Of a DNA stretch of 64,000 bases, positions 20,152-31,805 are shown piece after piece; positions within the stretch are counted from its first letter, which is position 1, and each line of letters opens with the position of its first letter. Both the position numbers and the translations under genes were made by a program. The notes beneath the pieces were generated by a model that was given only the letters and a program-made list of their open reading frames with translations, was not told the origin of the DNA and ran no database searches. Source of the stretch: [Phialemoniopsis] sp. UDSM-2020 (taxonomy: Eukaryota; Ascomycota; Sordariomycetes; Thyridiales; Thyridiaceae). The stretch is taken from the NCBI GenBank assembly GCA_018873225.1, contig JAEILZ010000007.1, positions 3,410,001 through 3,474,000 on the forward strand. The letters run 5' to 3'.

Positions 20152-21990
20152 ATGGTCTTTTCTTGCCCATCCCCGGCAATCCCTATCTACCGTCGCCGTG
20201 AGAGTGCTGCCGCAGACGGGAGCCTTGGTCAACTTGAGGAAGGATTCTACTCGACTCTTGAGCTCAGGCGAACAAACTCGGAGATTCCTGCCCCACAACA
20301 GGAACCATCAGCCCGACACACTGAACTCAAAGCACCGAGTATGGCGCAACTCACGGCATCGGAGAAGGAGGTCAAGATACTAGAGCCGGAGGTCCGGATA
20401 CCCGCACCCGTCCATGAGCTCTTCGACGAGAAGTCACTAAGGAGTTTCGAAACGGCGCTACCGTCTCCGTCGTTTTCGTCGGAATCCACCCTGTCGGGTA
20501 TATCGGATCTTAAGCACGGGTCCGAAGAGCCCGAGTTCCCAGCCAAGAGGGGCACCAAGCTTTATCGTTTCTTGCGATGGAACCTTGGCTCCATGTACAA
20601 GAGGATCTTTACGGTTGCTTTCCTGGGTAATATCGCCGCCATCATTGTGCTGCTGGTGCAGAACTCTGTCAACGGCTCCGGCCTTACATATGGCGATGCC
20701 GGCACGGCGGTGGCAAGCAACATCCTCATGGCGATGATCGTCCGCAATGAGCACGTTGTCAACGCCGTGATCACCGTCTTTGGTGTCTGGCCAAGCCGGC
20801 TTCCCCTCCGGGCGCGACAAATTCTCGCCAAGGTCTACTGCTACGGAGGACTTCACAGCGGCTGTGGTGTGGCAGCAACATTCTGGTACGGGGCATTCCT
20901 CTTCCTGCTCACTAGGGAGTACTTCACCTCCGAGATTACCGTCCTTCGGAGTCACATTCTTGAGATCAGCTGGATGATTCTGTTCCTGCTTGTCAGCATT
21001 CTCATCTTTGCCTATCCCACGATCCGCATCGCCACCCACAACTGGTTCGAGGGCATCCATCGCTTCATGGGATGGTCGGCCACTCTGCTCTTCTGGGCCC
21101 AAACATTCCTTGTGGCCGCGGACACGGCTCAAACCACCGACAAGCCTTACTGGCAGGCTCTTCTCCAGACCCCTGCCTTTTCGATCCTTATTTGCATTTC
21201 CGCACTCGTTATCTACCCCTGGTGCCGCCTTCGCCTCCGCGACGTCGAAGTCCAGCCGCTCTCTAGCCACTGCGTCAAGCTTAACTTCACCTACACGACG
21301 GGCTGGTACGGCCAGGCCGTCCGCCTCGCTGACTCGCCCCTCAAGGAGACACACGCCTTTGCCCTGATCCCCAACACCACGACCGCGACAGAGATGAAGC
21401 GCGGCAAGCCGCAGAACCTGACCTACGTCGACAAGAAGGGCTTCTCCGTCATCATCTCCCACGCCGGCGACTGGACCCGTCGCATGATCGACAACCCGCC
21501 GCGGCAGATCTACTCGCGCGGCGTCCCGCAAGACGGCGTCCTGCGCATCGCCCTCATGTTCAAGCCCTGCCTCATCGTCGCTACGGGCTCCGGTATCTCA
21601 CCCTGCCTCTCGCTCTTCATCGACCAGCCGACACACCCCGTGCGCGTCGTCTGGGCCACCAAGGACCCGCTCAAGACGTTCGGCAAGCCCGTCCTCGACA
21701 CCATTTACGCCGCCGACCCTAACGCCGTCGTCGTTGACTCGCGCAAGGAAGGCCGACCTGACCTTGTCAAGCTCGTGTACCAGGTCTGGAAGAACAGCGG
21801 GTCCGAGCCCGAGTGCGGCTACGAGACGGCGGCGACGGCGGCCGGATACGACTACCAGAAGAGCCGGACCGCTGGTCTGGGCCGGTGCCAGGCTGTCATT
21901 GTCATTTCCAACCAGACGGTGACGAGGAAAGTGGTGTATGGGCTTGAGAGCAGGGGCGTGGCTGCTTACGGCGCGATTTTCGATTCATAG
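20152..21990 (+). CDS. TmpA-like integral membrane protein (ferric-reductase-like fold)
   Basis: Intronless, 612 aa. Residues 1-140 are a polar cytosolic region. About six membrane segments follow at roughly 151-170, 183-212, 228-252, 269-290, 305-323 and 341-356. The C-terminal 250 residues resemble the reductase half of ferric reductases: GWYGQAVRLADSP for a flavin-binding barrel and LIVATGSGISPCLSLF at 474-489 for NAD(P) binding. The haem histidine pairs of ferric reductases are not evident. This matches fungal TmpA-type proteins, membrane flavoproteins known from Aspergillus nidulans conidiation. A similar domain occurs at the end of some adenylate-forming reductases. It is convergent with the S28 peptidase gene. 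Confidence 0.75.
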   Translation: MVFSCPSPAIPIYRRRESAAADGSLGQLEEGFYSTLELRRTNSEIPAPQQEPSARHTELKAPSMAQLTASEKEVKILEPEVRIPAPVHELFDEKSLRSFETALPSPSFSSESTLSGISDLKHGSEEPEFPAKRGTKLYRFLRWNLGSMYKRIFTVAFLGNIAAIIVLLVQNSVNGSGLTYGDAGTAVASNILMAMIVRNEHVVNAVITVFGVWPSRLPLRARQILAKVYCYGGLHSGCGVAATFWYGAFLFLLTREYFTSEITVLRSHILEISWMILFLLVSILIFAYPTIRIATHNWFEGIHRFMGWSATLLFWAQTFLVAADTAQTTDKPYWQALLQTPAFSILICISALVIYPWCRLRLRDVEVQPLSSHCVKLNFTYTTGWYGQAVRLADSPLKETHAFALIPNTTTATEMKRGKPQNLTYVDKKGFSVIISHAGDWTRRMIDNPPRQIYSRGVPQDGVLRIALMFKPCLIVATGSGISPCLSLFIDQPTHPVRVVWATKDPLKTFGKPVLDTIYAADPNAVVVDSRKEGRPDLVKLVYQVWKNSGSEPECGYETAATAAGYDYQKSRTAGLGRCQAVIVISNQTVTRKVVYGLESRGVAAYGAIFDS

Positions 21991-22158
21991 CGAGGCTTTG
22001 GTTATTTCAAATTGTTTTTCACTGGCATCTGGGGTTGGAAAAGTCATACTTCGTATCAAAGATTGATGCTCGCACGGTAATTTTCGGCGAAAGTCTTTCG
22101 TTATAATGTGTTCATACCCTAATCTTAGATTTAAACATTCATTTGCAAATCATCTGCT

Positions 22159-24102
22159 CTATGCGACCCATTCCTGCGCCGTCTTGACATTGCGCTTCTG
22201 GAGCGGCTTCCCCTTGACCGCCCAGAACTCGTCGACCCACTTTGCGATTTGGGCAACAGAGCCGTCTTGAGTCTCCTTGACGCTCGGGTTGATGCGGTTG
22301 TACACTCTGAGATCTTGGCAGTGCGTTGCGTTCTTGATGATGAAAATTGGTGCTTCCGGCGTTGACTCTAGTGGGCCACCAGGTCGGAACTTGCTTGACA
22401 CGGACGCGGACCTCCAGGGGTCGAATTCACTGCTCTCATGTTAGTGCTTTCTTAGTGCAACACCACAATCACAACTTACCCATTAACCCAAAGGAGCCTC
22501 TTCGTATCGGTCAGGTCCCACCCTTCTGTCATGATGTTCAGCTTCTCAGCTGTCTCTCCTCTATTCGCGCCATAAGTGAGCCCCTTTTGCTCTGGGAAGA
22601 AGAGGTCGCACTGGCGTTTGAAGTACTCGGGCGTGATTAGGCGGGAGGCGATGGTAGGTCTCCCTTCAGGAGCACCGGTCTGGTAGTAGAAAAACGGTTC
22701 GTTGCAAGTCATCCAGACCCAAGGCCTCATAAATAGGTTGTCCGCGCTCCAGTCGGTGTACATGGGGCTCTTCTCGTTGTACGTATCCCAACATCCGGTA
22801 GCGTTGGTGGCAGAAAAGTCGGTGTAGTTGAAGTTCTCGGCGCAGACTTCTCTACTGTCAGTCGGCGCCAGGGAGAGACGTTTAGAATTTGTTGAACTCA
22901 CAATTAGGTAGGTACTTGTCCTTGAACCACCCAGCGAATTTGGAAGTGAGCTTCTTGACTCTGGCCTCAGTGGCCCGCGGGTGAATCGGCACGGAAGCGT
23001 TGCCGGAAGCGTTTCCACAATGCCTCCCTTCCTCGATAGTGTCGCACATTTGATAGAAAGGACTGTAACCCGACGCGAACTGGATGCTCTGCCAGTCGCT
23101 TACTGGAAAGGCAAGAGCCGCGGCAAAGTCGTCGTGCCTCAGATCACCGAGGCCAAAGCTGTCCTTGAGCTTCTGTGCTGCTTTCTGATCGTCACCGGTG
23201 AGGACATCGTCGATATAGTCAATGATATGGGCGATGTCTCGGCTGCAGTTCTTAGGCATGCCCTCCTGAATGGGCGCAAAGTATTGCCAATAGTCATAGA
23301 TAGCCTCGACAGGCGCGCTGCTGGCATGGTATGCCCAGAAAGTGCCTGGAGACAGCTTCTCCGTCCACGCTGCCAGTGCACCTGAGTACGAGCCGCCAGT
23401 CATGATCCATGGCTATGGCATTCCAGCAGTTAGTGATTAGTCCCAACTAAAAGAATTCATGCTCACTGACCGTGTTGGGAGCATTGCTAGTCGAGTTATC
23501 ATCGAAGGGGAGAGGGACGTTTCGCGCAAAGCGAACAAAGTCGAGGACCGAGTTCCGTAACGTGAGATACTGCAGTGCTTTGGTGTCTTGCACCTCGAAT
23601 GGCGTCGAATGTCCCCAGTAACGATCTGTAGAGCCATCAGGATCATTGCATCCGATATGAAATCTCCAGTACTCACGTTCTACCATCACTACCGCCGCTT
23701 GTATCTCCTTAGCTTGCAGCCCAGGCAGCGCCGCGTCCGTGAGATACCCGCCATATAGATCCGCAGCTGCTTCTCCTGGGGTGAACAAGATGACCTTCCA
23801 GCTTTTGTTAGAACGAGCCTCAACGAGGTTAATATCAAATTTCGACTTGTACGACGCACAGGATAACCAGGCCCTCCCCAGTATGTGAAATTGAACCAGA
23901 ATCGCTGGTTGAAGGTTCCGACATCAGGGTCATCGTGGTCAATCAGCTGCTGAAAGGTTGAGTACCCGCTAAAGTTGATTGGCGCGAACTTGGCCGCCTC
24001 GAGCGCTATCATGCCCGGCCTCAGACGAGTCGACAGCGTCGCTTGGACCACTGCGAGGAAAGTCGCTAGTGAGAGGCATGTTGATATGAGTGATACCTTC
24101 AT
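22159..24102 (-). CDS. secreted serine carboxypeptidase, family S28
   Basis: Six exons on the minus strand: 23860-24102, 23677-23794, 23471-23625, 22902-23412, 22480-22846 and 22159-22429, giving 554 aa. A signal peptide is seen at about residues 1-21. The nucleophile Ser180 is in GGSYSG; the Asp is probably in GEFDPWR and the His in NATHCQDL near the C terminus. Several N-glycosylation sequons are present. S28 enzymes (lysosomal Pro-X carboxypeptidase, DPP7) cleave after proline, and fungal secreted members work at acid pH. For intron 4 the acceptor at 22847-22848 (...GAAG) is used because the nearer CAG breaks the frame. The gene resembles fungal extracellular S28 endo- or prolyl peptidases. 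Confidence 0.9.
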
Positions 24103-25162
24103 CTTGGCGACCGCCTACGGTGATAGAAGCAGACTGGGGATCCAGCTATCAACGAAGGGTGTCGAGCTCAGGGCAGTAGCTTTATAAATGGCAGATCTAT
24201 GACCGACAAGGACGGCACGGGCATAGGTCAAGACAGGTCTAGAGAGCGGCTACCAGGCCCCGCTCCTACGCTTGTGGCACACCTTATCTAGCAGGAGCAT
24301 GAACAGAATTCGCTATATTGGGTATGCAGGTGTCGGCACTAACACCAAGCCGGCATTGTGATGCGCCCGCAGTGGGAGCTCTGGGACCTGCATGGCCCAC
24401 CGCATAGACCGGGTCACGGAGGACGAGGGCATGCTGTCAATTTGCTTGATCCAGTCTAGAACGCCTGACCATCCTTGATATGGTTGAGTATCGAGGATCT
24501 GGACCAAAATAGAATGATACCTAGTCTAAGCTATGCCACGTTGGCCGATCGTGGGGGCAAAGAACGGATCCAGCCCCTGGCCAAACACCCATTATTCGGG
24601 ACTCTTCCATCGAAAGAATCAAGGGAACTTGAGAATCTGGTATCGCGGGGGGATGTTGCCGAGCCCAGAAAGGGCTCGGCCGCGGCTGATTGATGAGTCC
24701 ACCCGGCTGAATTAATCAGGGTAATATCGAGATATCACGCGTATGTTTCACCAATCCACTTGGCCACCTGGAAAGCTTGGGCCACTTCGCACCCAGCTTC
24801 CGAGGGCCTGGAAAACTGTATCGGAAGGAGATAAACGCTGTAGATTAAGGAAGGAGTCCAATGGGAATGTTCTCAAGTTAAGGTTTGCCATCTGGCCAGT
24901 GTGACATCCCTTGGCGCGTGGCAACAACCAAGACCAAAGCTTGATCTTGGCTGTGAGCTCAGGTGTAGCCGTGCTGTGGCCCAGGATTGTACGCCTGCCA
25001 TACAAATCTTTGTAGTAATCATACATTACTTCGGTATCCATAGCTATGTAGTCAACGTGCTTCCTGCACAGTTCCCCAGGCATGTTACAGACCTACACTC
25101 ATTATCTCCGCACTTGCCCACTTATGTCGGCCAAAATGCCTCGTTCGCTGGTAGGACTTTGG
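24103..25162. other. intergenic region
   Basis: Holds the promoter of the S28 gene, with a TATA-like AT block (ATTTATAAA on the minus strand at 24181-24189, about 80 nt from the start), and the 3' flank of the next minus-strand gene. No gene is supported; a 111-codon minus frame at 24748-25083 lacks features. Confidence 0.5.
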
Positions 25163-26049
25163 TCACTCCGTTCTCCTCCCGGAGACCACCATCTTGCCCT
25201 CGAGATTCGCGGCAGGCAGTTCTGCCGGTAAGATCGCCCCAGACAGTTCCGCCGGCAAGACTTTGTTTACGCCGTTCTCCTCCCGGATGACCACCATCTT
25301 GCCCTCGAAATTCGTGGCAGGCAACTCCGCCGGCAAGACCTTGTTTACACCATCTTCCACCTTGACAACGACCAGATTCTTCGGTACCTTTTTGGCACTA
25401 GACCGCACGCAACATGCGATACAGCCTCCGATGCAGAGTAAGAAGTGGGCGGCCCTGCGTGATAGACGGCATGTCAGCGTCACTGCCCCGCCGAATGGAT
25501 CAGGAATATCAGAGTGACTAGAGACTTACCACAACCCACATGTAAGACACGCGACAAGCCGCTCGTCATAGATCCAAGGCTTCTCAGGGAGGTCGGACGG
25601 ACGTTCCCAACTATACGATGCCATCAACAATAGGAGTGTGCCGGCAAGCCCCAACACAAAGGCTAAGGTGTCAAAGCACGCGACGGCGCCAAACGAAGGC
25701 TTGGTCTTAAGGACAGTGCCGGCAAGGACCACCCAAGCCGCGATTGCAAGGGTCGTGATGCACTAGAGACAGTTGTTAGGCTCAATCTGAACACAAAGAC
25801 AGTAGATAATCTAGATCTCTAGCCACTCACAGCAACAATGGCGCATGCCGCGTGGTCTGCAGCGTGGTAGGCGCGGCACTCGTCCGGGTGCCATGGGCTG
25901 CACTCCCCATCCCACCGGATGGCGTAGCGAATCAAAAACGCGAGGACGGTGATTGCATAGAAGGACAGGACGATGCGAACTGGCAGCTGATAGATAAGAT
26001 AGGTCCTCCGCCTCGGCCGGAGATCGACGTTGTTGTCTGTAGGCGCCAT
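25163..26049 (-). CDS. four-helix membrane protein with repeat-derived tail, unknown
   Basis: Three exons on the minus strand: 25831-26049, 25530-25762 and 25163-25454, giving 247 aa. The start is the ATG before APTDNNVDLRPRRR. Four membrane segments are predicted (around IVLSFYAITVLAFLI, LAIAAWVVLAGTVL, TLAFVLGLAGTLLLL and LVACLTC plus FLLCIGGCIACC). The C-terminal 70 residues are made of repeated units with LPAEL and EGKMVV. No family was recognised. The last repeat copy ends out of phase with the previous one and stops at GRRTE. Location in a membrane is inferred from hydrophobicity. Confidence 0.65.
25166..25343. repeat. imperfect direct repeat, unit about 105 nt, coding
   Basis: Two copies of a GC-rich unit (TTCTCCTCCCGGA, CCACCATCTTGCCCTCGA, then a GGCAGGCA block and CCGGYAAGA) start near 25171 and 25275. 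The distance is 104 nt before and 105 nt after a single-base difference at about 25183/25288. A shorter third block (CAGTTCCGCCGGCAAGA) lies between them. Confidence 0.8.
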
Positions 26050-26524
26050 ACTTGCTTCGGAGGTGCGCGTACGTTTTTTCACATCGTGGAGTGTGGAGTG
26101 AATGTCGTGAATGGTGGGGATCCTAAGGGGTATTTATTCTCACTTGCAGGGTTGGTTGATGTTGTGGCGGAGTCTTTTCCTGAGCGGCACAGCACCGGAT
26201 CTCGCGTTTGGCCTGCAATCAAAAAAGTGCCAAGACATTTAGGCATCATTTCATGGTTCTGATAGCTCGTATGACCCCTGTTATATGGCAGGCTAAATAG
26301 AACTATTTCCAGGACGAGCAACACAGCGTATCTCACAGGAGAATGTATTAGGAGGTTGAGTTGCGCCTTGTCAATGACTTGATTGAAGTGCTCGTGCAAC
26401 TCAGAATTGTGAAGCGCCACCAGCTCCCCACCCATCGAGTGGCGTTTATCCCTGCAAACTCAAGACTACCAGGCAAGCTTCAGCAAACAGCTTCTGACTC
26501 ATGTCGGCGTGGTTGAGATGTTCA
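26050..26524. other. intergenic region
   Basis: Promoter of the four-helix membrane protein gene and terminator of the 26525-26989 gene. Nothing else was recognised. Confidence 0.45.
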
Positions 26525-26989
26525 CTATTCTACACAAGTACCCTTCTGCCGAGCGTATTCTTTAACGCCATTAAGCCACTCGATCAGTTGAGCGTCTCCG
26601 AAAGCAGACATCTCCTGCTCCTTGACGTGCACGCCAGCTATGAAGACGACGATGTTCCTCTCAATCTGCCTGGGGTCTACGAGATTACTGCCGTCCGGAC
26701 CAACGAGCTGGGAGCAGAACTCTTCTAGGGTCTCGAAGAGGCATGTGGTCGTGAAATTACCGCTCGGGGACCTTGCCCGGAGATTATTGGCGGTGATCTC
26801 ATGCAGCTCGACGGCCTTTTGAATGGTCTCTGGGTCGTTCTTCAACGTAAGGGCAGACCATGAGTTGCTATTGTTTAAGTCAATTAGAGGCCATTCAGTT
26901 TGGAAGGACCTGGGTGGAACCACTTACTGGTAGCCATACGGGCAGTTTTGAGCACTTTGCGAAAGCAAGACCATGCCGGGGCTGTCCAT
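26525..26989 (-). CDS. hypothetical protein, 134 aa
   Basis: Two exons on the minus strand: 26928-26989 and 26525-26867. The intron is GT-AG, and its phase-2 junction joins NCPYGY to NSWSALTLKNDPE through a histidine codon. The protein is soluble and helix-rich (PETIQKAVELHEITANNLRA, LFETLEEFCSQLVG, DAQLIEWLNGVKEYARQ). It has no signal peptide, membrane segment or known motif. I do not recognise the family. Support comes from a clean splice that extends the open frame to a good start. Confidence 0.5.
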
Positions 26990-27590
26990 GATGGATTGGA
27001 TAGAAATTCGACGCTTGAGAGGGATAGATGAGTGAAACAAGACGCAGGAGGTAAGTAAATCAATGGTTGGAGACTGTGAGTGCTTTGGAATACACGAGAA
27101 GTCTTACCTTTTATATCATACTTTCCAACAAAGACACCGCGCGAAGGTCAATAAAACGGCCAAGTACGCAGCCCATAATGGTGGGAGTGATATCAAAAGC
27201 AAAACTTACACGCGTTCAGAACAAAGAAAGGCACCAGAGAAAAGTGGGGATTTCACTTATTCCTTCGGTTTTTCAAACACGCACCAGCTTGAAGAGCATT
27301 ACTCCGTGTGGACATGTGTACATGTGGGCAACTCTTGAACCACTGATGAATGTTGGAGGCTAACAGTTCAAACCCCCTGTCTACTAGACTGAGTGTTGTC
27401 CTACTGCATGTTTCCACACAGTTCTATAACTCTTAGCGACGTGCAAATCACGCTCAACATCTCTACAGGATGACCGGCAGCATCAAAACCTGTACAACAC
27501 CATTGTATATTCAAGCATCAACTATGTCTAGCCAAAGTCGGCCCCCACTAAGCTACCGTCACATTCGCCCTTTCTAGCCCCACGAACAGT
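26990..27590. other. intergenic region
   Basis: 601 nt holding the promoter of the 134-aa gene and the 3' flank of the MFS permease. Small frames on the plus strand have no features. Confidence 0.45.
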
Positions 27591-29604
27591 CTACCACACG
27601 TAACGGAAATGAACATTTTGCTTGTCCGTAAGATCCTTGAAGTCAGTGTCGACGTGCACACGCTCGCCCCTCGTGCTATCGATGCGGTCACGGCGGCAGT
27701 TCTCCCAGTAGCAGTAGAGACCGTACAGAGCAATGGTGATGATGGCCAGGACGTAGGCGCCCAGGATGGCTCCCATGCCGAGCGGGTAGAGGGGTGCCTG
27801 GCTGGCCTTGAAAAACTGCGGTGCAATGATGTTGGAGACTGTGCGAAGGGTTTGCGTCAGTGACAGGAGTTTGAAGACAGGGGTATCAAGTATTGATGGG
27901 TACGTACTGCAATAAGCGATGAAGATGACGGCCTGAACAGTGACCTTCTTGGTGTGTCCGGCAATGTTGGCGACGTTGAGCGCAAGGCTGACAATGTAAG
28001 GGCCGAGGAAGAACTTGGCCATCCAAAGAGCGGCAAGACGCCCGTGGATCTCGGTGATGGGCAGGGTGTAGAGGAAGACGGAAGCGATCATCCCAATTAT
28101 CTCGCCGCCGATGATGATGCCGACACGACACTGCAGCTTCGGCCAGCGACGCGTCAGGTACCAGACACCGCCGTTGCAGAGCCACGAGGACACGGTGGCG
28201 ATGGCAGCTTCGGGCATGGTCAGGAGGAGGGCTGTCCGGGAGTCGTAGCCAAGACCCTTGATGACAAGAGCTTGGAAGTCTGAACAAGAAACAGTTTAGC
28301 ATCATACCTCATGCAAGACATCATGAAGAACTCTTTGGACTTACTGGTTAGGCCGCCGTTGGGGATGCTGACAAAGACATTGAAGAAAAACATGAGCCAC
28401 GTCTTGGGGTCCGTGAGGGCTTCCCAAACCTGGTCCTTCTTGAAGGTCTTGTTCTCGATACCCGTCTGGTCCGCACGCAGGCGCTCGACAGTGATGGCCT
28501 TCTCCCGCTCGGTCACAAACTTCGCTCGGACCAGGTTGTCGGGGAGGAAGACGCCGATGACAACGGACCAGACGAGGGAGATGGAGCCGATGGTGATGAA
28601 GAACCACTTCCACTGGTGGCCGCCCGCAATAGCGCCGATACTAGATAGAGTTAGAATCGACTGGCATGGTAGAAAGAACAACCATCGACTTACCCATAGC
28701 CGATCGGAGCGGTGAAGAAGGTTGAGAGGTTGGTGTACATCAACCCCGACCTCAATGATTGTTCGCTGCACTTTTGATCAGCCCACGATTCCTTGTTACC
28801 ATCGAATAACCAGCACATACTGTCGAGTGTACCACATGGTCAGCATGAGGTAGCCACCGGGGATGATAGGTGCCTCCAAAATGCCGAGCAATATCCTAAG
28901 CGCCATCATGGCCGGGAAGCTTCTTGTGTAGGCAGTCGAGATCAGGATGATACCCCAGACTAAATTATCGACAGGATTAGTCAAGCGGCAACACGAGTCA
29001 AGTACCCATCGAATCGAAACTTACGGAAGATGATGCCAGACATCAGCTTGGCGATAGGCAGCTTCTGGAGCAGACTGGCCGCAGGGACTAAGGATATACA
29101 AGTCAGTGATGTGTCGGAATTGGTTGTCTCTTCATCAAAAGCCAAAGTCGACTTGAATTTTGGGTGCCGAACATGGCATCAAAGAACTTCAAACACTTAC
29201 AGCACCAGAAGAGGTACCTGACATGCACATTAGCAATCAGTTCCATAGATCTGAAGGAGGAGGATGGAGACCTACCCGAAGTAGAACGCCGAGCCAAGCC
29301 AGGAGTAGCGATCGCCTTCCGAGTCTGTGTCCTCTCGCATGCCGAAGAGGGCGCCGGTCGACGTGCTGACCTTGTCCATGGCGCCGAGGACAATGTTGAA
29401 GCACAGCAGGGGAATCAGGCGCCTGTCGAGCTTCCACCGCAGGGAGCGCGCCTCCTTCTGGGTATAGGAGTCATTCTCACTAAAGTAGTTGGTGTAGGCG
29501 GCGGCGACATCGTCCTGCCGGGTCGGCTGGAGGACGCCGTTCTTGCTCTCGACGTCGACGGCGGAGGTCTGCATTGGTTTGGCCGAGCTCTCGACTTGAT
29601 CCAT
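27591..29604 (-). CDS. MFS permease, anion:cation symporter family (Dal5/TNA1-like)
   Basis: Eight exons on the minus strand: 29276-29604, 29201-29217, 29025-29087, 28821-28959, 28694-28765, 28345-28640, 27908-28279 and 27591-27838, giving 511 aa. The layout is that of the ACS family: a soluble N terminus with LRWKLDRRLIPLLCFNIVLG, a loop after TM4-5 with LGILEAPIIPGGYLMLTMWY then RHEQSLRSGLMY, and the segment NKTFKKDQVWEALTDPKTW before TM7. It ends in a cytosolic tail (DFKDLTDKQNVHFRYVW). Family members import allantoate, nicotinate, pantothenate or other organic anions with protons at the plasma membrane. Exon 2 is only 17 nt long. The neighbours (aminotransferase, ICL-like enzyme, regulator) suggest a carboxylate or amino-acid-derived substrate. 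Confidence 0.9.
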
Positions 29605-30311
29605 TGTTGTCAAAGGGGTTTGAGTGATTGAGACGCGGACGCGAAAGAGACGGGTTCCGGGATGCAAAAGAAGAGGGAGGAGGGGATGGAAGAGTTTGTA
29701 GAGGAGGTGATCTTCGGATACATATACAAACAAGGCTCCGTGCCCTCACGCCCGTCGAATCATCTCCCTATCATCCCTGTGGAGAGGTGGTATCTGGGTC
29801 TACTGCAGTCCCATGTCTGGGGATGGGTGGGACTGGATATGCGGCATCTCCAGCAAACTTGATAAGGGGAGTGGATCTGGGGTCGGCGTTCGTGCGAGTG
29901 TTGGGAGAGCGTCGGCGCCGTCGGGGTGGAGCATCCCTAGCGCCCGACGCCGACTAGTGCAACTTGGACAGAATACACCTGGATAAGACATGGGAATGCT
30001 TGTACAACCCTGTAAAGATAAGCGGCATGCAGGATCTAGTTGGAACGAGTGGCACGAGGTGGTGTTATGATCGCTACCGAGTTGTGTGCCTACCGGACCT
30101 CGGAGATAGTCCCTGCATAACCCAGGATAATAGATCACGAGGAAAATTCGGGATCAAGGAGGGAGCTAAACTGAAGTCGAAGGGTGCAGGGACAACTTCC
30201 GGACCCCCTACTGGTATCAACTTCTGGAGAGAGATAATCACATTGACTACTGCGTAGCCTTGACCAATGACTAACATGTATACTTTATTTACTGATAGCA
30301 AAGACTAATCT
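29605..30311. other. intergenic region
   Basis: Promoter of the MFS permease and 3' flank of the aminotransferase gene. Short plus-strand frames are shadows without features. Confidence 0.45.
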
Positions 30312-31805
30312 CTACCTAATGCCAATAGCCAGGTTGCTACCAACATCCTCACCCGCCTTGATCCTTTGCCTGATATCGACAATGGCATCAGCAAGACGCT
30401 CCACACCGGCCTTGATCTCTTTCTCTTCATTCCAGGCCCAGCAGAGTCGTAGACACCTCGCGTAGCCGCCATCCGCCTCTGCTCGCGGAACGCTCCCCTC
30501 GTCCCCAGCCACCACAAACATGTGACCAAAGGCAACCCGCAGGGCGTACTCCTTGAAAGCAAAGGCCGCTACCGTCTTGGCAACGGGAATGTCGGAGGGG
30601 AGCCTCAAATATAGGAAGTATCCACCGGCAGTGGCGGGAGTTGAGTGCGACGACTTGTTGTTCTCAATGGTAACTCCCAGGGGCGCAAGGCGGCTCTCGA
30701 TTGTCGAGATCAGAGCGTAATACCTGGCACGGTACGTGGGTATCAACGTGTCTCTGATGTAGTCTTGCAGGTGGTTCGTCCGAAGCATCTTATCTACAAA
30801 TGTCGAAGCCAGATGTGATGGAGCACCACCAGAGCTCGATGAACCTCTGTGATTGTATAAGCATTAAGCAATGAGACAAGATCAAGAACAATCTTTGGAC
30901 AACACTTACACTTCACCCAGATCTTTGATGAACGCTGCCGTACCCTCAGCCCAGCCGACTCTGATGCCCGGTCCAATGATCTTGGAAAAGGACCCGTTGC
31001 TCAACGTGTTGCCCCACTTGTCACCGCCCTCCATCTCACGGTCGACATCGACAAGACGTGGAGGAAGGGGAGCAACTGCATCCGTCGCGGCATTCTGGTC
31101 AGCGGGCCAGCTCAGGAAGTCGTAGACATCGTCTGAAATGACTAGTACATCGTACTCTCGAGCAAGTTTGACCAATGCTCTCCTGTTTTCCAGAGAGTAT
31201 GTCTTGCCGCTAGGATTGGCGAATGTCGGCGTGCAATAGACGACGTATTTGTAGATCTTGTTCGGATAGTTGGAACCAGTCTTCATCCGAGGCTCGTCGG
31301 GGGTTCCTTGCGCCTTGGCCTGCTCAACTGCGCTGGCCTCCGCCTTCTTGAGCTCCTGGCGCAGGTACTCAACGTCCATACCCTCGTCGTTCTCGGGTAC
31401 ACCGCGCATCTTGCCGTGGAAGCCATTGTCTTCAAAGATCGGGCAAGCGAGGAAGTACGTCGGCTCGACCATGAATATCCTCCGCGTGTACGCAGCATCG
31501 GTAAACCTGCATAGCACGTTCGACAAGTTCGCAGACGCGCCGTTGCTGATGGCGATCCTGTCTTGCGTGACTGCCCCAGCGCCTGGCTTGTACATAGAAG
31601 TGAGCCAGTCCGCAATGCTCTCCCGGAACGGCAGGTGTCCCAGATGCGGCCCGTAGACCAGCGCCTTTGCGACCTCGGCCTCGGAAGTCAAAACAGCTTG
31701 GGCGCCAGCCAAAAGGCCCTCGGCGGCGAACAGGCGCGGCGAGGGCCAGCCCAGCTGGAGGTTGATCAGCTCCTTTGAAGTATTAGTATCCCCTAACGAA
31801 CCCAT
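30312..31805 (-). CDS. PLP-dependent class I/II aminotransferase
   Basis: Two exons on the minus strand: 30910-31805 and 30312-30846, giving 476 aa. It is a fold-type I aminotransferase. Visible sites include NGASANLSNVLCRF near the phosphate-binding loop, CTPTFANPSGKTYS, VISDDVYDFL (Asp for the pyridine nitrogen, Tyr) and the Schiff-base Lys275 in SFSKIIGPGIRVGW. The pattern resembles yeast YER152C and the 2-aminoadipate/aromatic aminotransferase group, but substrate cannot be assigned. No targeting peptide is evident, so it is probably cytosolic. It is divergently transcribed from the isocitrate-lyase-like gene with 694 nt between the starts. Confidence 0.88.

Noticed and set aside
20458..21531. 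357-codon minus-strand frame
   Set aside because: Antisense shadow of the TmpA-like gene caused by GC-rich codons; no domain.
24748..25083. 111-codon minus-strand frame
   Set aside because: No signal, domain or splice partner; ordinary composition for non-coding sequence.
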